NCBI GenBank assembly: GCA_020831845.1
Contig: JAFIFV010000021.1
Location: 1 to 41,418 of the forward strand
Direction of reading: 5' to 3'
Source of the DNA: Ectothiorhodospiraceae bacterium
GTDB taxonomy: Bacteria > Pseudomonadota > Gammaproteobacteria > Nitrococcales > Aquisalimonadaceae
Length of the DNA stretch: 41,418 bases
Position numbers and translations under genes: made by a program
The notes under the pieces: model-generated
Databases searched by the model: none
The model's input: only the letters and a program-made list of their open reading frames with translations
Told to the model about the DNA's origin: nothing
Shown here: piece after piece, positions 23,508 to 32,288 of the stretch
How positions within the stretch are numbered: the stretch's first letter is position 1
Layout of the letters: each line of letters starts with the position of its first letter

Positions 23508-26162
23508 TCAGGGACGGCTGACCGCGTTCAGCCAGAACTCCGGTTTGTGCAACCCGTAACCCTGGCCATAGTCGATGCCCATCTCCCGCAGCCGGGCGGC
23601 CAGGGCGTGATCCTCTACGAACTCCGCGATGGTGCGGATACCCATGGCCGTGGCTACGCGGTGAATGGATTCCACCACCGCCTGGTTCACCTCATCGCTC
23701 AGCAGGGTCTGCACGAACTGGCCATCGATCTTCAGGTAATCGATCGGAATGCGCCGAAGATAGCCGAACGAGGACAGGCCGCTGCCGAAATCATCCAGCG
23801 CCACCCTGCTGCCCAGCTCCCGTATTTCGCTGAAGAATTCCACCGCCTGGCCAAGGTTGGTAATGGTGGCTGTCTCGGTGATTTCGAAGCACACGCGGCT
23901 CGGGCGAACGCCGTAATGGTGGAACGCGCGCCTGACGAAGTCCGGGAATTCGTTGTCACTCAGCGTGGTACCGCTGATGTTGATGGAATAGAAGCCTTCG
24001 CAATCCCCGACCTCGCCGCCGTCGGCCAGCGCGGCGAACACATTGGCAAGCACCAGCCGGTCCAGTCGCGGCATCAGGTTGTAGGTTTCCGCTGCAGGGA
24101 TGAAAACGCCGGGGGGCACCAGTTCGCCGTTCTCCCCGCGCATACGCAACAACACTTCATGGTGAAGCGGCGGCCGGTTGATGTCGCAGAGGCTGTGGAT
24201 GCCCTGGCGGAACAGCACCAGCCGGTCTTCCTCCACTGCGCGGTTGATGCGCCCGACCCAGGCCACCTGCTCCCGCCGTCGCATCATGATGCCGCCGTCC
24301 GCCTCATCCGCGCCGACACGCTGCACACGGTTGCGGCCCTGCTCCTTGGCCGCATAGCATGCACTGTCGGCCGCGCTCAGCAGCTCACTGACCACCTGCT
24401 GCGAGCCGGAGCGCACCGGCACCAGACCAATGCTCATGCCCGGCACGTAGACATTCCCTTCCCAACTGAACCGGAAGCCCCGCACGGCATCGATCAGCGC
24501 GTTGGCCACCGAGGTGGCTTCCTCCAGCTCGACGCCACGCAACAGCACTCCGAACTCGTCCCCACCGAGGCGTGCCAGCGTGTGCCGGGGCTCCAGTTGG
24601 CCGGAAAGCACGACGGTCAACCGCTGCAGCAACTCGTCGCCGGCCGGATGGCCGCAGCTGTCATTGACCACCTTGAACTGGTCCAGGTCCATGTAGAGCA
24701 GCGCATGATGCGCTTCCCCCTCCGCGGATGGGCGCTCCAGCAGCTCGCCCAACCGAGTCTCGAATTCCCGTCGGTTGTACAATCCGGTCAGGGGGTCATG
24801 GGAGGCGAGGTAGGCCATGCGCTGGTACATACGGCGCTGCTCGGTAACATCTGTCAGCGTCACCACCGCACCCATCACGACACCCTGGCGGTTGCGCACC
24901 GGTTCAGCCGCCAGCGTCACCGAATACACCGCTCCATCCTCCCGGATCAGCACATAATGGCCGGGTGGCGATACCGCCTCGCCGCTGTCCAGGCAGAGCT
25001 GCACCGGATCCGCCAGGGGCTGGCCGGTCTGCTCTTCATACAACCTGAACAATTCCACGAAGCGAGAGCTTTCCTGTCCGGGGAATGCATCCGGCACCAG
25101 GCTCTTCGCAACGCCGTTCATGTACTCGATCCGCCCGGCAATGTCCGTCCGCACCACCGCCTCGCCGATGGATTCCAGTGTGATCTGGGCGAGTTCCTTT
25201 TCCTTGTGGAGGGCGGCCCTCATGGCCACCTGCGCACTGATATCGTGCACCTGTGTGAACATGGAGACGAGCTGTCCGCGTTCGTCGCGGATCACGGAGT
25301 TGTACCATTCGCACTCGACCATCCGGCCTTCGCGGGTGTAGTTGCGATTGCGATGGGTGCAGCGGTTGATCTCGCCCCGGAGCATCCGCCCCATCACCTC
25401 GGCAACCGCGGGCGCGTCCTCTTCCACGAGAAAGCGCCATTCATCCGGGCACCGGCCGAGGACCTCCTCCGCCCGCCAGCCGAAGATGCGTTCGCATTGC
25501 GGCGACCAGCGCACGAGCCGGAAATCCTGATCCCATTCCGCGACCCCCAGCGGCGAATTGCTGAAATGCTCCTCCAGACGGGACACGGCACCCGGATCGT
25601 CCAGATCAACAGGCAATGCCTTCTCGGCCTCGCGGGCGCGGATGGCATCCATTGCCAGGTCGGCCAACAGTCGCAACTGTTCCACTTCCGGCGCACCGAA
25701 ATCCGGGCGGGGTTCCGTATCCACGATGCAGAGTGTGCCGATGATGTCCCCACCGCTGGCGCGGAGTGGAGCGCTGGCATGGAAGCGCACCGCTGTGGGT
25801 CCGGTAACCAGGGGATTGCTCCGGGAACGGGGGTCGGAGGCGGCATCCCGGATCACCACCGGCCCATCGTCGTCCAGCGAGGCCTGGCACAGCATGATTT
25901 TCCGGGGGATCGCTCTGACCTGCTTACCGGCGCAGGCCTTGAACCACTGGCGCTGGTCGTCGATGAAACCGATACCGGCGAACGGTATGTTGAACGACAA
26001 GGCCGCGAGTGCCGCCACCTGATCGAAAGCGCGCTCCGGAAGGGTATTCAGCAGATTCAGTTCACGGAGGGCGGAGAGACGCCGCTCCTCCCTGGCGCGA
26101 GCAACCCGGGCACTTTGCTTGTCTGACGTGGTCTGCTCAGGCATTGCTCTACTCGCGGCCAT
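23508..26162 (-). CDS. GAF-PAS-PAS-GGDEF-EAL cyclic-di-GMP signalling protein
   Basis: About 884 residues, with no membrane segments. Domains in order are GAF (about 25-170, NIPFAGIGFIDDQRQWFKAC ... IIGTLCIVD), PAS (about 190-315, SPLGVAEWDQDFRLVRWS), a second PAS (about 325-440), GGDEF (about 450-620, with an intact GGDEF signature near residue 533) and EAL (about 625-880). The EAL signature reads E-V-L-L-R, and the later motifs FEITETATI and DDFGSGLSSFGYLRRIPIDYLKIDG are intact, so both synthesis and breakdown of c-di-GMP are possible. The frame extends upstream only through a TTG; an ATG at 26144 is an alternative start. Confidence 0.9.
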   Translation of the reverse strand: MAASRAMPEQTTSDKQSARVARAREERRLSALRELNLLNTLPERAFDQVAALAALSFNIPFAGIGFIDDQRQWFKACAGKQVRAIPRKIMLCQASLDDDGPVVIRDAASDPRSRSNPLVTGPTAVRFHASAPLRASGGDIIGTLCIVDTEPRPDFGAPEVEQLRLLADLAMDAIRAREAEKALPVDLDDPGAVSRLEEHFSNSPLGVAEWDQDFRLVRWSPQCERIFGWRAEEVLGRCPDEWRFLVEEDAPAVAEVMGRMLRGEINRCTHRNRNYTREGRMVECEWYNSVIRDERGQLVSMFTQVHDISAQVAMRAALHKEKELAQITLESIGEAVVRTDIAGRIEYMNGVAKSLVPDAFPGQESSRFVELFRLYEEQTGQPLADPVQLCLDSGEAVSPPGHYVLIREDGAVYSVTLAAEPVRNRQGVVMGAVVTLTDVTEQRRMYQRMAYLASHDPLTGLYNRREFETRLGELLERPSAEGEAHHALLYMDLDQFKVVNDSCGHPAGDELLQRLTVVLSGQLEPRHTLARLGGDEFGVLLRGVELEEATSVANALIDAVRGFRFSWEGNVYVPGMSIGLVPVRSGSQQVVSELLSAADSACYAAKEQGRNRVQRVGADEADGGIMMRRREQVAWVGRINRAVEEDRLVLFRQGIHSLCDINRPPLHHEVLLRMRGENGELVPPGVFIPAAETYNLMPRLDRLVLANVFAALADGGEVGDCEGFYSINISGTTLSDNEFPDFVRRAFHHYGVRPSRVCFEITETATITNLGQAVEFFSEIRELGSRVALDDFGSGLSSFGYLRRIPIDYLKIDGQFVQTLLSDEVNQAVVESIHRVATAMGIRTIAEFVEDHALAARLREMGIDYGQGYGLHKPEFWLNAVSRP

Positions 26163-26283
26163 GTGGGTCGCCGATGCACCGGACAAAAGCGCGGCTTCCG
26201 GGATTGCTCTTCAGCGTTCAACTGGCGGCGTATGATTCAGGAATAACGACACAATCATTCTTATCGGCAGAGATTATTGAAGC

Positions 26284-26757
26284 ATGAACCACCAACCCCG
26301 TTTCGCGACCTTTGTCGCTATTCTACTCATCGGCCTGCTGATGGCGGGTTGTTCATCCATGCAACCGCAACTGGAAGACCCTGAATTCCGGCTGAGCAAG
26401 GTCGAGCCGCTGTCCCTGGGACTGCTGGAACAGCGTTTCCGCCTGACCATCAGCGTGGTCAATCCGAACTCGGTGGCACTGCCCGTGCGCCATGTCAGCT
26501 ACGACGTTCAGGTGGCCGGCATGGATTTCGCGTCCGGGATGAGCAACGAGCGGTTCACGATTCCAGCCCGTGATACCGGCGATTTCACAGTGGAAGCCAC
26601 GACCAATCTGATGGAGTCTTTACCGAAGTTGTTATCGATGGTCCGGGCCGGGGAAAGGCGACTGCCCTATGAGCTTAACGGGGAGGTGGAGTACGGGCGC
26701 TTCTTCCGTGGCATGCAGCCGTTTTCCCGCAAAGGGAACGTTCAACTGCAGTTCTGA
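26284..26757 (+). CDS. LEA type 2 (WHy domain) lipoprotein
   Basis: A protein of 157 residues. The lipoprotein signal FVAILLIGLLMAGC places the lipidated Cys at residue 23. The mature part is a single LEA14/WHy-type beta domain: FRLSKVEPLSLGLLEQRFRLTISVVNPNSVALPVRHVSYDVQVAGMDFASG, with the conserved N-P-N, then FTIPARDTGDFTVEATTNL. Such proteins are linked to desiccation and osmotic stress and probably face the periplasm. It is a single gene, divergent from the GGDEF/EAL gene and convergent with cysH. Confidence 0.88.
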   Translation: MNHQPRFATFVAILLIGLLMAGCSSMQPQLEDPEFRLSKVEPLSLGLLEQRFRLTISVVNPNSVALPVRHVSYDVQVAGMDFASGMSNERFTIPARDTGDFTVEATTNLMESLPKLLSMVRAGERRLPYELNGEVEYGRFFRGMQPFSRKGNVQLQF

Positions 26758-26811
26758 GGAGCCTTCGGCAGACGCCGCCCGAGACCGGGAGGCGCAGCCG
26801 ACGGCGATACA

Positions 26812-27543
26812 TCAGACTTCTTCGTGCAGGCCGCACTCACGCTTGAGACCGAAGAATCGCGTCTCCTCCTCGGTCATGCCGTCTTCCAGCCGCCGCGTGG
26901 TGTGGACATCGCCGATGGAGACGTAGCCCTGGTGCCACAGCGGATGGTAGGGCAGTTCATGACTAGTGAGGTAGCGGTACACGTCCCTGTCGGTCCAGTC
27001 GATGATGGGGTGGATCTTGTAACGGCCGTTCTGCACTTCCACCACGTCCAGACCGCGGCGCGACTCGGACTGTTGGCGACGCAATCCGGCGAACCAGGCT
27101 TCGGCGCGCAACTCTTCCAGGGCGCCGCGCATGGGTTCCACCTTGACGATGCGGTTGTACTTCTCAAGCCCTTCGAGGCCCTGTTCCCAGAGCTTGCCGT
27201 ACCGCGCCTCCAGCCAGGCCGGCGTAAGGCGGGGCCGGAACACCTTGAGGTTCAATGAAAGCCGGCGCTGGAGTTCGTCCACGAACTGGTAGGTTTCGGG
27301 AAACAGATAGCCGGTATCCACCAGGATCACCGGAATGTCTGGCTGCTGCCTGCTGACCATGTGCAGCGACACGGCGGCCTGCGCCCCGAAACTGGAGGAC
27401 AGGACGATGCGGCCGCCGAACGTATCCAGCCCCCAGGCCACGCGCTCCTCCGCACTGGCGCCCGCCAGGCGGCGATTGATGTCCGCCAGCGTTTCGCCGG
27501 TGTGGAATTCCGCTGCATTGTCAGCCTGAGGGAGACCGGCCAT
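26812..27543 (-). CDS. cysH: Phosphoadenylyl-sulfate reductase
   Basis: A protein of 243 residues that reduces PAPS to sulfite with thioredoxin in assimilatory sulfate reduction. It has the PP-loop-type nucleotide site [18 protein letters not shown], the [17 protein letters not shown] segment, the Arg-rich [14 protein letters not shown] region, [15 protein letters not shown] and a C-terminal ECGLH with the single catalytic Cys. The two Cys-Cys pairs that bind a 4Fe-4S cluster in APS reductases are absent, so the substrate should be PAPS rather than APS. No cysI/J or cysN/D genes are adjacent. Confidence 0.93.
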   Translation of the reverse strand: MAGLPQADNAAEFHTGETLADINRRLAGASAEERVAWGLDTFGGRIVLSSSFGAQAAVSLHMVSRQQPDIPVILVDTGYLFPETYQFVDELQRRLSLNLKVFRPRLTPAWLEARYGKLWEQGLEGLEKYNRIVKVEPMRGALEELRAEAWFAGLRRQQSESRRGLDVVEVQNGRYKIHPIIDWTDRDVYRYLTSHELPYHPLWHQGYVSIGDVHTTRRLEDGMTEEETRFFGLKRECGLHEEV

Positions 27544-27660
27544 GCCTTGTACTCCTATGCCCTGTTGGAATGAGCATTAGGATAAGGCTTGGCTTTAAGA
27601 CAGAAAAAGAATGAAAAACTCTATGGTAAGAAACTGACAGCATACCGACCGGTACACTGT

Positions 27661-28518
27661 CTATTGCTGCCCGGCTGCCAGCCGCACGGCCTGCTGGCGG
27701 GATTCCCGGACCTCGGCTTCGCTCAACACCTGTTGCTCCAGATACTGCCGGATCCGCTCGCCCTGATCCTCGCCCTGGGCGGCCGCCAGCGTGGCCCAGA
27801 CGTTCGCCTGCACGGGGTTTTCCTCGATCAGGCGGCCCTCCAGATAGAGTTGGGAGAGCAGTAGCTGCAGATGGCTGTCTCCAGCCCCGGCCCCCAGCTT
27901 GACCGCGCTCAGACCGCGCTCCCGATCGCGCTCCACGCCCGTACCGTCGAGATACATGCGCGCCAGAAAACGGGTAGCGTAGAGCATCCCCTCCTCTAGC
28001 GCGTCCCGCAGCAAGGCCTCGGCTTTCGGCCCCAGTTCGATGTTCCCACCGAGGACATCGGCATAGTAGACGGAGCCCAGGGCGAGCTTGGCTTCCGCCA
28101 TGCCATGCGTGATTCCGAACCGGAACCACTGCTCTGCGATCTGGCGATCACGCTCCACCAGTCTGTCATCCATGTGCAGCCAGGCCAGGTGGAGGCTGTA
28201 GCGAATGGCGCCACCGTGAACAGCCTGGGTGTACCAGTGCACGGCCTGCGCACCGTCCTGCTCCACGCCATGCCCGTTCTCGTAGAGCCAACCCAGATTG
28301 GCACTGCCCACCGAGGAACCCTGCCGGGCTGCCGCCAGGTACCAGGAGTAGGCCTCCTCCGGCTCGTCGCGCTCGCGCAGATAGGACTGGCCGTGGGCCA
28401 CGAGTTCGTTCACCGAATACGCATCGGGGTCCGCGTCAGCCCAGCGTGGCAAATTCTCCGCGAACAACGGCGCTGTCATCAGCATCACGGCAAGTGAGAG
28501 CGCGCGACAGGCGAGCAT
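27661..28518 (-). CDS. Sel1-repeat secreted protein
   Basis: A protein of 285 residues with a signal peptide (MLACRALSLAVMLMTAPLFA). Sel1-like TPR-type repeats of about 36 residues follow, recognisable by A-x-x-x-L-G-x-x-Y-x-x-G: AYSWYLAAARQGSSVGSANLGWLYENGHGV, AVHWYTQAVHGG, AEQWFRFGITHGMAEAKLALGSVYYAD, and further degenerate copies to about residue 240. These form a solenoid for protein contacts in the periplasm. GGAGG lies 5 bases before the ATG. It lies between cysH and the DUF1295 remnant, same strand. Confidence 0.85.
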   Translation of the reverse strand: MLACRALSLAVMLMTAPLFAENLPRWADADPDAYSVNELVAHGQSYLRERDEPEEAYSWYLAAARQGSSVGSANLGWLYENGHGVEQDGAQAVHWYTQAVHGGAIRYSLHLAWLHMDDRLVERDRQIAEQWFRFGITHGMAEAKLALGSVYYADVLGGNIELGPKAEALLRDALEEGMLYATRFLARMYLDGTGVERDRERGLSAVKLGAGAGDSHLQLLLSQLYLEGRLIEENPVQANVWATLAAAQGEDQGERIRQYLEQQVLSEAEVRESRQQAVRLAAGQQ

Positions 28519-28579
28519 GCTACCTCCAGTAACGGGAATCGAACGGGGGGTATCGTACGCAAGCGCGGTGACAGTTCTG

Positions 28580-28852
28580 TTACAGCGTCGCCTTGTCTCG
28601 GGGAGGGCCGGGAATCAGCGCGCTGGTCCGGGCCACGTAGTCCGCATAGCCGGGACGGGATTCCTTCAGACTCCGTTCCAGCAGAGTCACGCCGGATACC
28701 CGGACGATCAGAAAGATCATCAGTGCGACGCTGACCACGGTCCACCAGCCGCCGCCGGCAGCGGCAATCAGGAAGAAGCCCATCCAGACCAGCACCATCA
28801 ACGACGGGGCCAGTGCCAGGCCGAGTAGCATGACGGCGGCCGAGCCGGACAT
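28580..28852 (-). pseudogene. Truncated DUF1295 (steroid-reductase-like) membrane protein
   Basis: Ninety residues corresponding to the C-terminal third of DUF1295 proteins, which are normally around 260 residues: VWMGFFLIAAAGGGWWTVVSVALMIFLIVRVSGVTLLERSLKESRPGYADYVARTSALIPGPP. The N-terminal membrane helices and the R-H-P-N-Y-F-G-E-type motif are missing. Yet it has its own ATG overlapping the stop of the upstream gene (TGATG), so it may be translated. I read it as a remnant left by an internal deletion, or a shortened protein still coupled to its operon. Confidence 0.6.
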
Positions 28853-29193
28853 CAGGCACGCTCCCGGTCAGGTAGCAGCACATCCCGCAGGCGGGCATGC
28901 GACTCCACGCGGAAGAGCTGGATCAGCACATACGTGGTAATGGCAACGGAACCCAAGGTCAGCACAAGCACCAACCAGAGCAGTCGGGAAACCCAGCTCC
29001 GCTCCTTGTAGGCGATCCACAGCCAGATGGTGAGAAAGCTGATATAGATATCCACCAGCGTGGTCTGGATCCAGGCATCGCCGGAGAGATCTCGCAGCGC
29101 CGCGAGCACACCGCGGTCCAGGCTGGCGTACACGATCATGCCGATGATCAGGACCAGCGCGAACAGGAAGGCGGCTCTGAGCCAGAGAATCAT
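28852..29193 (-). CDS. DUF1475 family membrane protein
   Basis: A protein of 113 residues with three hydrophobic helices (LRAAFLFALVLIIGMIVYASL, TTLVDIYISFLTIWLWIAYKE and LLWLVLVLTLGSVAITTYVLIQLF) and the DUF1475 signature around DAWIQTTLVDIYI ... WIAYKERSW. Function unknown; homologues are often next to lipid- or methyltransferase genes. The ATG at 29193 overlaps the stop of the methyltransferase by 4 bases (ATGA), and its own stop overlaps the next start, so three genes are translationally coupled. Confidence 0.8.
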   Translation of the reverse strand: MILWLRAAFLFALVLIIGMIVYASLDRGVLAALRDLSGDAWIQTTLVDIYISFLTIWLWIAYKERSWVSRLLWLVLVLTLGSVAITTYVLIQLFRVESHARLRDVLLPDRERA

Positions 29194-30233
29194 TCTGCCT
29201 GCTCCGGTGCGCGGAACAGATAGTGGCCCACATACCACTCGTTGCCGCGATTGAAACCGAACAGTTCGGCGCAAGCCAGGAAAAAGACTCGCCAGCGGTT
29301 TATCCAGCGCTCCACCTGGTCGGCGCCATAGACCTCGGCAAACACGCTCTGCAGCTCCTGCCGGGCACCGTCCATGCGCTGAAGCCAGGCTTCGGATGTA
29401 CGCTGGTAATGACGGCCGTTCACACGCCAGTGCGCCTCCAACTGGAGGTGTTGCTGCATGTGGTATGGAAGCGAATCGGACGGCATCAGGCCGTCGGTAA
29501 AGAAATGCCTGCCCATCCAGTTGTGCTCGCCTTCGATCTCGAAAATGTACGGCTGTTCTCGATGACAGAACACATGCATGAAGAATGTGCCGTTCGGGGC
29601 CAGCCAGCCCGAGATGCGGCGCAGCAGTTCCGGCCAGTTGCGCATGTGTTCGAACATTTCCAGCGACACCACACGGTCGAACCGTTCACTGGTCTGGAAA
29701 TCATTCATGTCGACGGTGACCACGGACAGGTTCTTCAGCCCCCGCTCGTGCCGCCTGGCTTCGATGAACGCGCGCTGGGAGGACGAATTGGAGACAGCGG
29801 TCACGGCACTGTTGGGGTAGTGTTCGGCCATCCAGAGCGACAGCGCACCCCAGCCGCAGCCCAGTTCCAGGATGCTGTCGCCATCCTTCAGCGACGCCCG
29901 TTCGCAGGTCAATGCCAGCATCCGATCTTCCGCCTGGTCGAGAGTCCCCGTGCCCTCTTCCCAGAGGCAGCAGGAGTACTTGAGACGATGACCAAGGACC
30001 TGCTGGAAGAAGCCCGCAGGAAGCTCGTAATGCTGCTCGTTGGCCCTCTCGGTGGACAGCGCCACCGGACTCTTGCGCATCTCCAGAAGCAGGCTGCGGG
30101 TGCGTGCGTGCCAATCCTCGCAATTCCCGGCATAACTCTCGTCAAGCCGTTGCCGCAACAACCGACGTATGCCGGCACGAACCAGCATGTCCGGTACGAT
30201 CCCTCGCTCCACCAGCCCGATCAGTTGCTGCAT
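29190..30233 (-). CDS. CFA-superfamily SAM methyltransferase, coclaurine N-methyltransferase-like
   Basis: A protein of 347 residues from the ATG at 30233 (GGAG 7 bases upstream). The N-terminal segment IGLVERGIVPDMLVRAGIRRLLRQRL, then HYELPAGFF...LKYSCCLW, the SAM loop ILELGCGWGALSLW (residues 121-134), VSLEMFEHMRNWPELL, and the late motifs WMGRHFFTDGLMPS, WRVNGRHYQRTSEAWLQRMD and WRVFFLACAELFGFNRGNEWYVGHYLF match plant-type coclaurine N-methyltransferases and their bacterial relatives. It is therefore not a canonical cyclopropane synthase, though it shares the fold. The substrate in bacteria is unknown to me. It heads a coupled operon with DUF1475 and a DUF1295 remnant. Confidence 0.85.
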   Translation of the reverse strand: MQQLIGLVERGIVPDMLVRAGIRRLLRQRLDESYAGNCEDWHARTRSLLLEMRKSPVALSTERANEQHYELPAGFFQQVLGHRLKYSCCLWEEGTGTLDQAEDRMLALTCERASLKDGDSILELGCGWGALSLWMAEHYPNSAVTAVSNSSSQRAFIEARRHERGLKNLSVVTVDMNDFQTSERFDRVVSLEMFEHMRNWPELLRRISGWLAPNGTFFMHVFCHREQPYIFEIEGEHNWMGRHFFTDGLMPSDSLPYHMQQHLQLEAHWRVNGRHYQRTSEAWLQRMDGARQELQSVFAEVYGADQVERWINRWRVFFLACAELFGFNRGNEWYVGHYLFRAPEQAE

Positions 30234-30268
30234 GTTTGACTCCGCGCGGCCATTTATTAAACATAAAT

Positions 30269-30285
30269 TGTACAATATATGTACA
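30269..30285. promoter_or_regulatory. Palindromic operator-like site TGTACA-N5-TGTACA
   Basis: TGTACA ATATA TGTACA is a near-perfect 17-bp palindrome 36 bases upstream of the methyltransferase start, in an AT-rich stretch likely to include its promoter. TGTACA half-sites are reported for MerR-type light/B12 regulators of the LitR/PplR group, but with a longer spacer, so the regulator is only a guess. Confidence 0.5.
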
Positions 30286-30313
30286 CACCGGGCGCAACTT
30301 AATTTGCGGGGAC

Positions 30314-30348
30314 AAAAAAACGGCCGCCCCCGCTACGGGAGCAGCCGC
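30314..30348 (-). terminator. Intrinsic terminator after the alanine symporter
   Basis: On the minus strand CGGCTGCTCCCG - TAG - CGGGGGCGGCCG is followed by seven T residues, 15 bases after the stop of the symporter gene. Confidence 0.8.
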
Positions 30349-30363
30349 TGACATGAAGGAAAA

Positions 30364-31746
30364 TCAACCGTCGGACTTGTTATTCACCTTCGCCCGCAAC
30401 GCCTCGGCCATGTAGTCCGCTTTCTCCCGGGCCAGCACCCCAGCCAGCAGGATCAGGGCAATCAGGTTCGGGGCGGCCATCAGGCCGTTCAGCGTATCCG
30501 CCACATCCCATACCGCTTCCAGCCCACCGATGGCCCCCACGAACAGGAACGCCAGGAAGATCACGCGATACGGTAGGACCACCCTGGAGCCGAACAGGTA
30601 CTCCCAGCTTTTCTCGCCGTAGAAATTCCAGGTCAGCATGGTGGTATAGGAGAACAGCACCAGCGCAACGATGACGATGTAACCACCCAGCCCGGGCAGG
30701 CCGGAGGAGAACGCGCTGGACGTGAGGTCGGCTCCTGTGGTGCCGTCCTGGAAGACGCCGGTCACCAGGATGACCAGCGCGGTCATGGTGCACACCACGA
30801 GGGTATCGATGAAGACTTCCCACATGCCCCACATCCCTTGCGCAACAGGCTTGTTCCTGGCCTGCGCGTAGACGATGGAAGCCGAGCCCAGCCCCGCCTC
30901 GTTGGAGAAGATACCGCGGGCGATCCCGTAGCGGATGGCCATGGCCACGGTTGCACCGGTGAAGCCGCCCACCGCTCCCATCGGCGTAAAGGCATGCTGG
31001 AAGATCAGGCCAAAGGCGGCAGGTATCTGATCATAGAAGGAAACCAGCACCCCAATCGCGCCGATCACGTAGACGATGGCCATGAACGGAACAATCTTCT
31101 CGGCAGTGACCGCAATACGCCGTATGCCGCCAAGCGTGACCGCGCCGACCAGCACGATGGCAATCAGGCCCGTGAGCCATGGCGGCACGTTGAAGCCGGT
31201 ACTCATGGCGGCGCCCATGGTGTTGGCCTGCACCATGTTGCCGATGCCGAAAGCAGCCAGGCCTGCGAAGAAGGCGTACAGCACGCCCAGCCATTTCCAG
31301 TTGGAGCCCAGGCCCTTCTCGATGTACCAGAACACACCGCCGGAGATGTTGCCGTCTGCATCCTCATGACGGTACTTCACACCCAGCGTGGCCTCGGCCA
31401 TCTTGGTGGCCATGCCAACCAGCGCAACCATCCACATCCAGAACACCGCGCCCGGCCCACCGAGCGCGATGGCGGTGGCCACGCCCGCGATATTGCCTAC
31501 GCCAATGGTCGCCGCCATGGCGGAACTCACCGCCTGGAAAGGCGTAATCGCTCCCGGCTCAGTGGCTACCTGCCTCTTGAACAGCCGGCCAAACGTCATT
31601 CTCCAGGCGAAGAGCAGATGCGTGAACTGGAAAAAGCCCAGACGAATAGTCAGGTAGGCGCCTGTGCCTACCAGGAGAATCATGAAAGGAGGTCCCCAGA
31701 CAATACCGTTGACAAAGCTATTGATATCCAGCAGAAGATCCACCAT
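30364..31746 (-). CDS. Sodium:alanine (AGCS family) symporter
   Basis: A protein of 460 residues and about ten to eleven membrane helices. It couples Na+ entry to uptake of alanine or glycine. Family signatures are visible: GVGNIAGVATAIALGGPGAVFWMWMVALVGMATKMAEATLGVKYR (about residues 82-126), ANTMGAAMSTGFNVPPWLTG, and RYGIARGIFSNEAGLGSASIVYA (about 268-290). The ATG at 31746 has AAAGGAG 8 bases upstream and gives the usual N-terminus; the open frame further upstream is not needed. It is monocistronic with its own terminator. Confidence 0.92.
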   Translation of the reverse strand: MVDLLLDINSFVNGIVWGPPFMILLVGTGAYLTIRLGFFQFTHLLFAWRMTFGRLFKRQVATEPGAITPFQAVSSAMAATIGVGNIAGVATAIALGGPGAVFWMWMVALVGMATKMAEATLGVKYRHEDADGNISGGVFWYIEKGLGSNWKWLGVLYAFFAGLAAFGIGNMVQANTMGAAMSTGFNVPPWLTGLIAIVLVGAVTLGGIRRIAVTAEKIVPFMAIVYVIGAIGVLVSFYDQIPAAFGLIFQHAFTPMGAVGGFTGATVAMAIRYGIARGIFSNEAGLGSASIVYAQARNKPVAQGMWGMWEVFIDTLVVCTMTALVILVTGVFQDGTTGADLTSSAFSSGLPGLGGYIVIVALVLFSYTTMLTWNFYGEKSWEYLFGSRVVLPYRVIFLAFLFVGAIGGLEAVWDVADTLNGLMAAPNLIALILLAGVLAREKADYMAEALRAKVNNKSDG

Positions 31747-31986
31747 GAGCCCAGCTCCTTTTTTGTGCTCCCCAGGACGAGCGCGACCGACTACCTCGTC
31801 AGCCTGTCTCAGCGACAAGCATGCCTTGCATCGCCCTTCGTTGTGCCCATCGAGTGCCTTCCCGGAAAGCATCAGCGGACACCAGCCCGCCGGCCCTTCC
31901 GAGCGCAATATGAGCAAGGCCAGAAACCGCTGTCATGTCGGGACCGACCTTGCTCGTCTGGAGTATAGGCAGTGACCGGGAAAATG

Positions 31987-32010
31987 GGACACATGTGACA
32001 GCGGGACACA
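31987..32010 (+). promoter_or_regulatory. Enhancer-like element (copy 2) of the sigma-54 regulon
   Basis: GGACACATGTGACA, GCGG, GACACA; a full match to NGNCRCATGYGNCA-N4-GNCACA. It ends 54 bases before the -24 GG of the promoter at 32063. Confidence 0.75.
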
Positions 32011-32062
32011 GACTTCAGAAAGGTACTGAATCTCAAGTAACTGATTTATATGACGTCATTCC

Positions 32063-32080
32063 CTGGCATGGTGTCTGCTT
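32063..32080 (+). promoter_or_regulatory. Sigma-54 promoter of the CU-rich small RNA
   Basis: CTGGCATGGTGTCTGCTT: GG at 32065-32066 and GC at 32077-32078. Predicted transcription start near 32090. Confidence 0.8.
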
Positions 32081-32089
32081 ATTATGGAA

Positions 32090-32197
32090 TGAAATGGTAG
32101 GAATCTCTGCCGAAAGGCAGCCCTCAATTCTTGCTGATTCCTCATTTCTACTCCTCTCTCTCCTCTTCAGCCACCGCTCACAGGGTGGCTTTTTTTT
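32090..32197 (+). ncRNA. Putative sigma-54-dependent small RNA with CU-rich tract
   Basis: About 108 nt from the predicted start to the terminator. Two hairpins flank an unstructured middle. The 5' hairpin is CTGCC-GAAA-GGCAG (32107-32120), a GNRA tetraloop. The 3' one is GCCACC-GCTCACAG-GGTGGC (32170-32189) followed by eight T residues. Between them lies a pyrimidine run, CTCCTCTCTCTCCTCTTC (32151-32168), complementary in type to Shine-Dalgarno sequences. No ribosome site with a plausible open frame is present (an ATG at 32097 is not preceded by one). The layout fits a trans-acting antisense regulator. Not matched to a named sRNA family. Confidence 0.65.
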
Positions 32198-32288
32198 GTT
32201 CATCGCCCTTTAAGTAAGCACCCATCCGATTCCCGTTCACCCTGGGTTCAGCACCGATCGTGGCCAGGAGCAAGGCGCCCTATCAGCG

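Noticed and set aside
23547..26126. 859-codon plus-strand frame opposite the GGDEF/EAL gene
   Set aside because: Antisense artefact of the GC-rich codon pattern; the minus strand has five recognisable domains.
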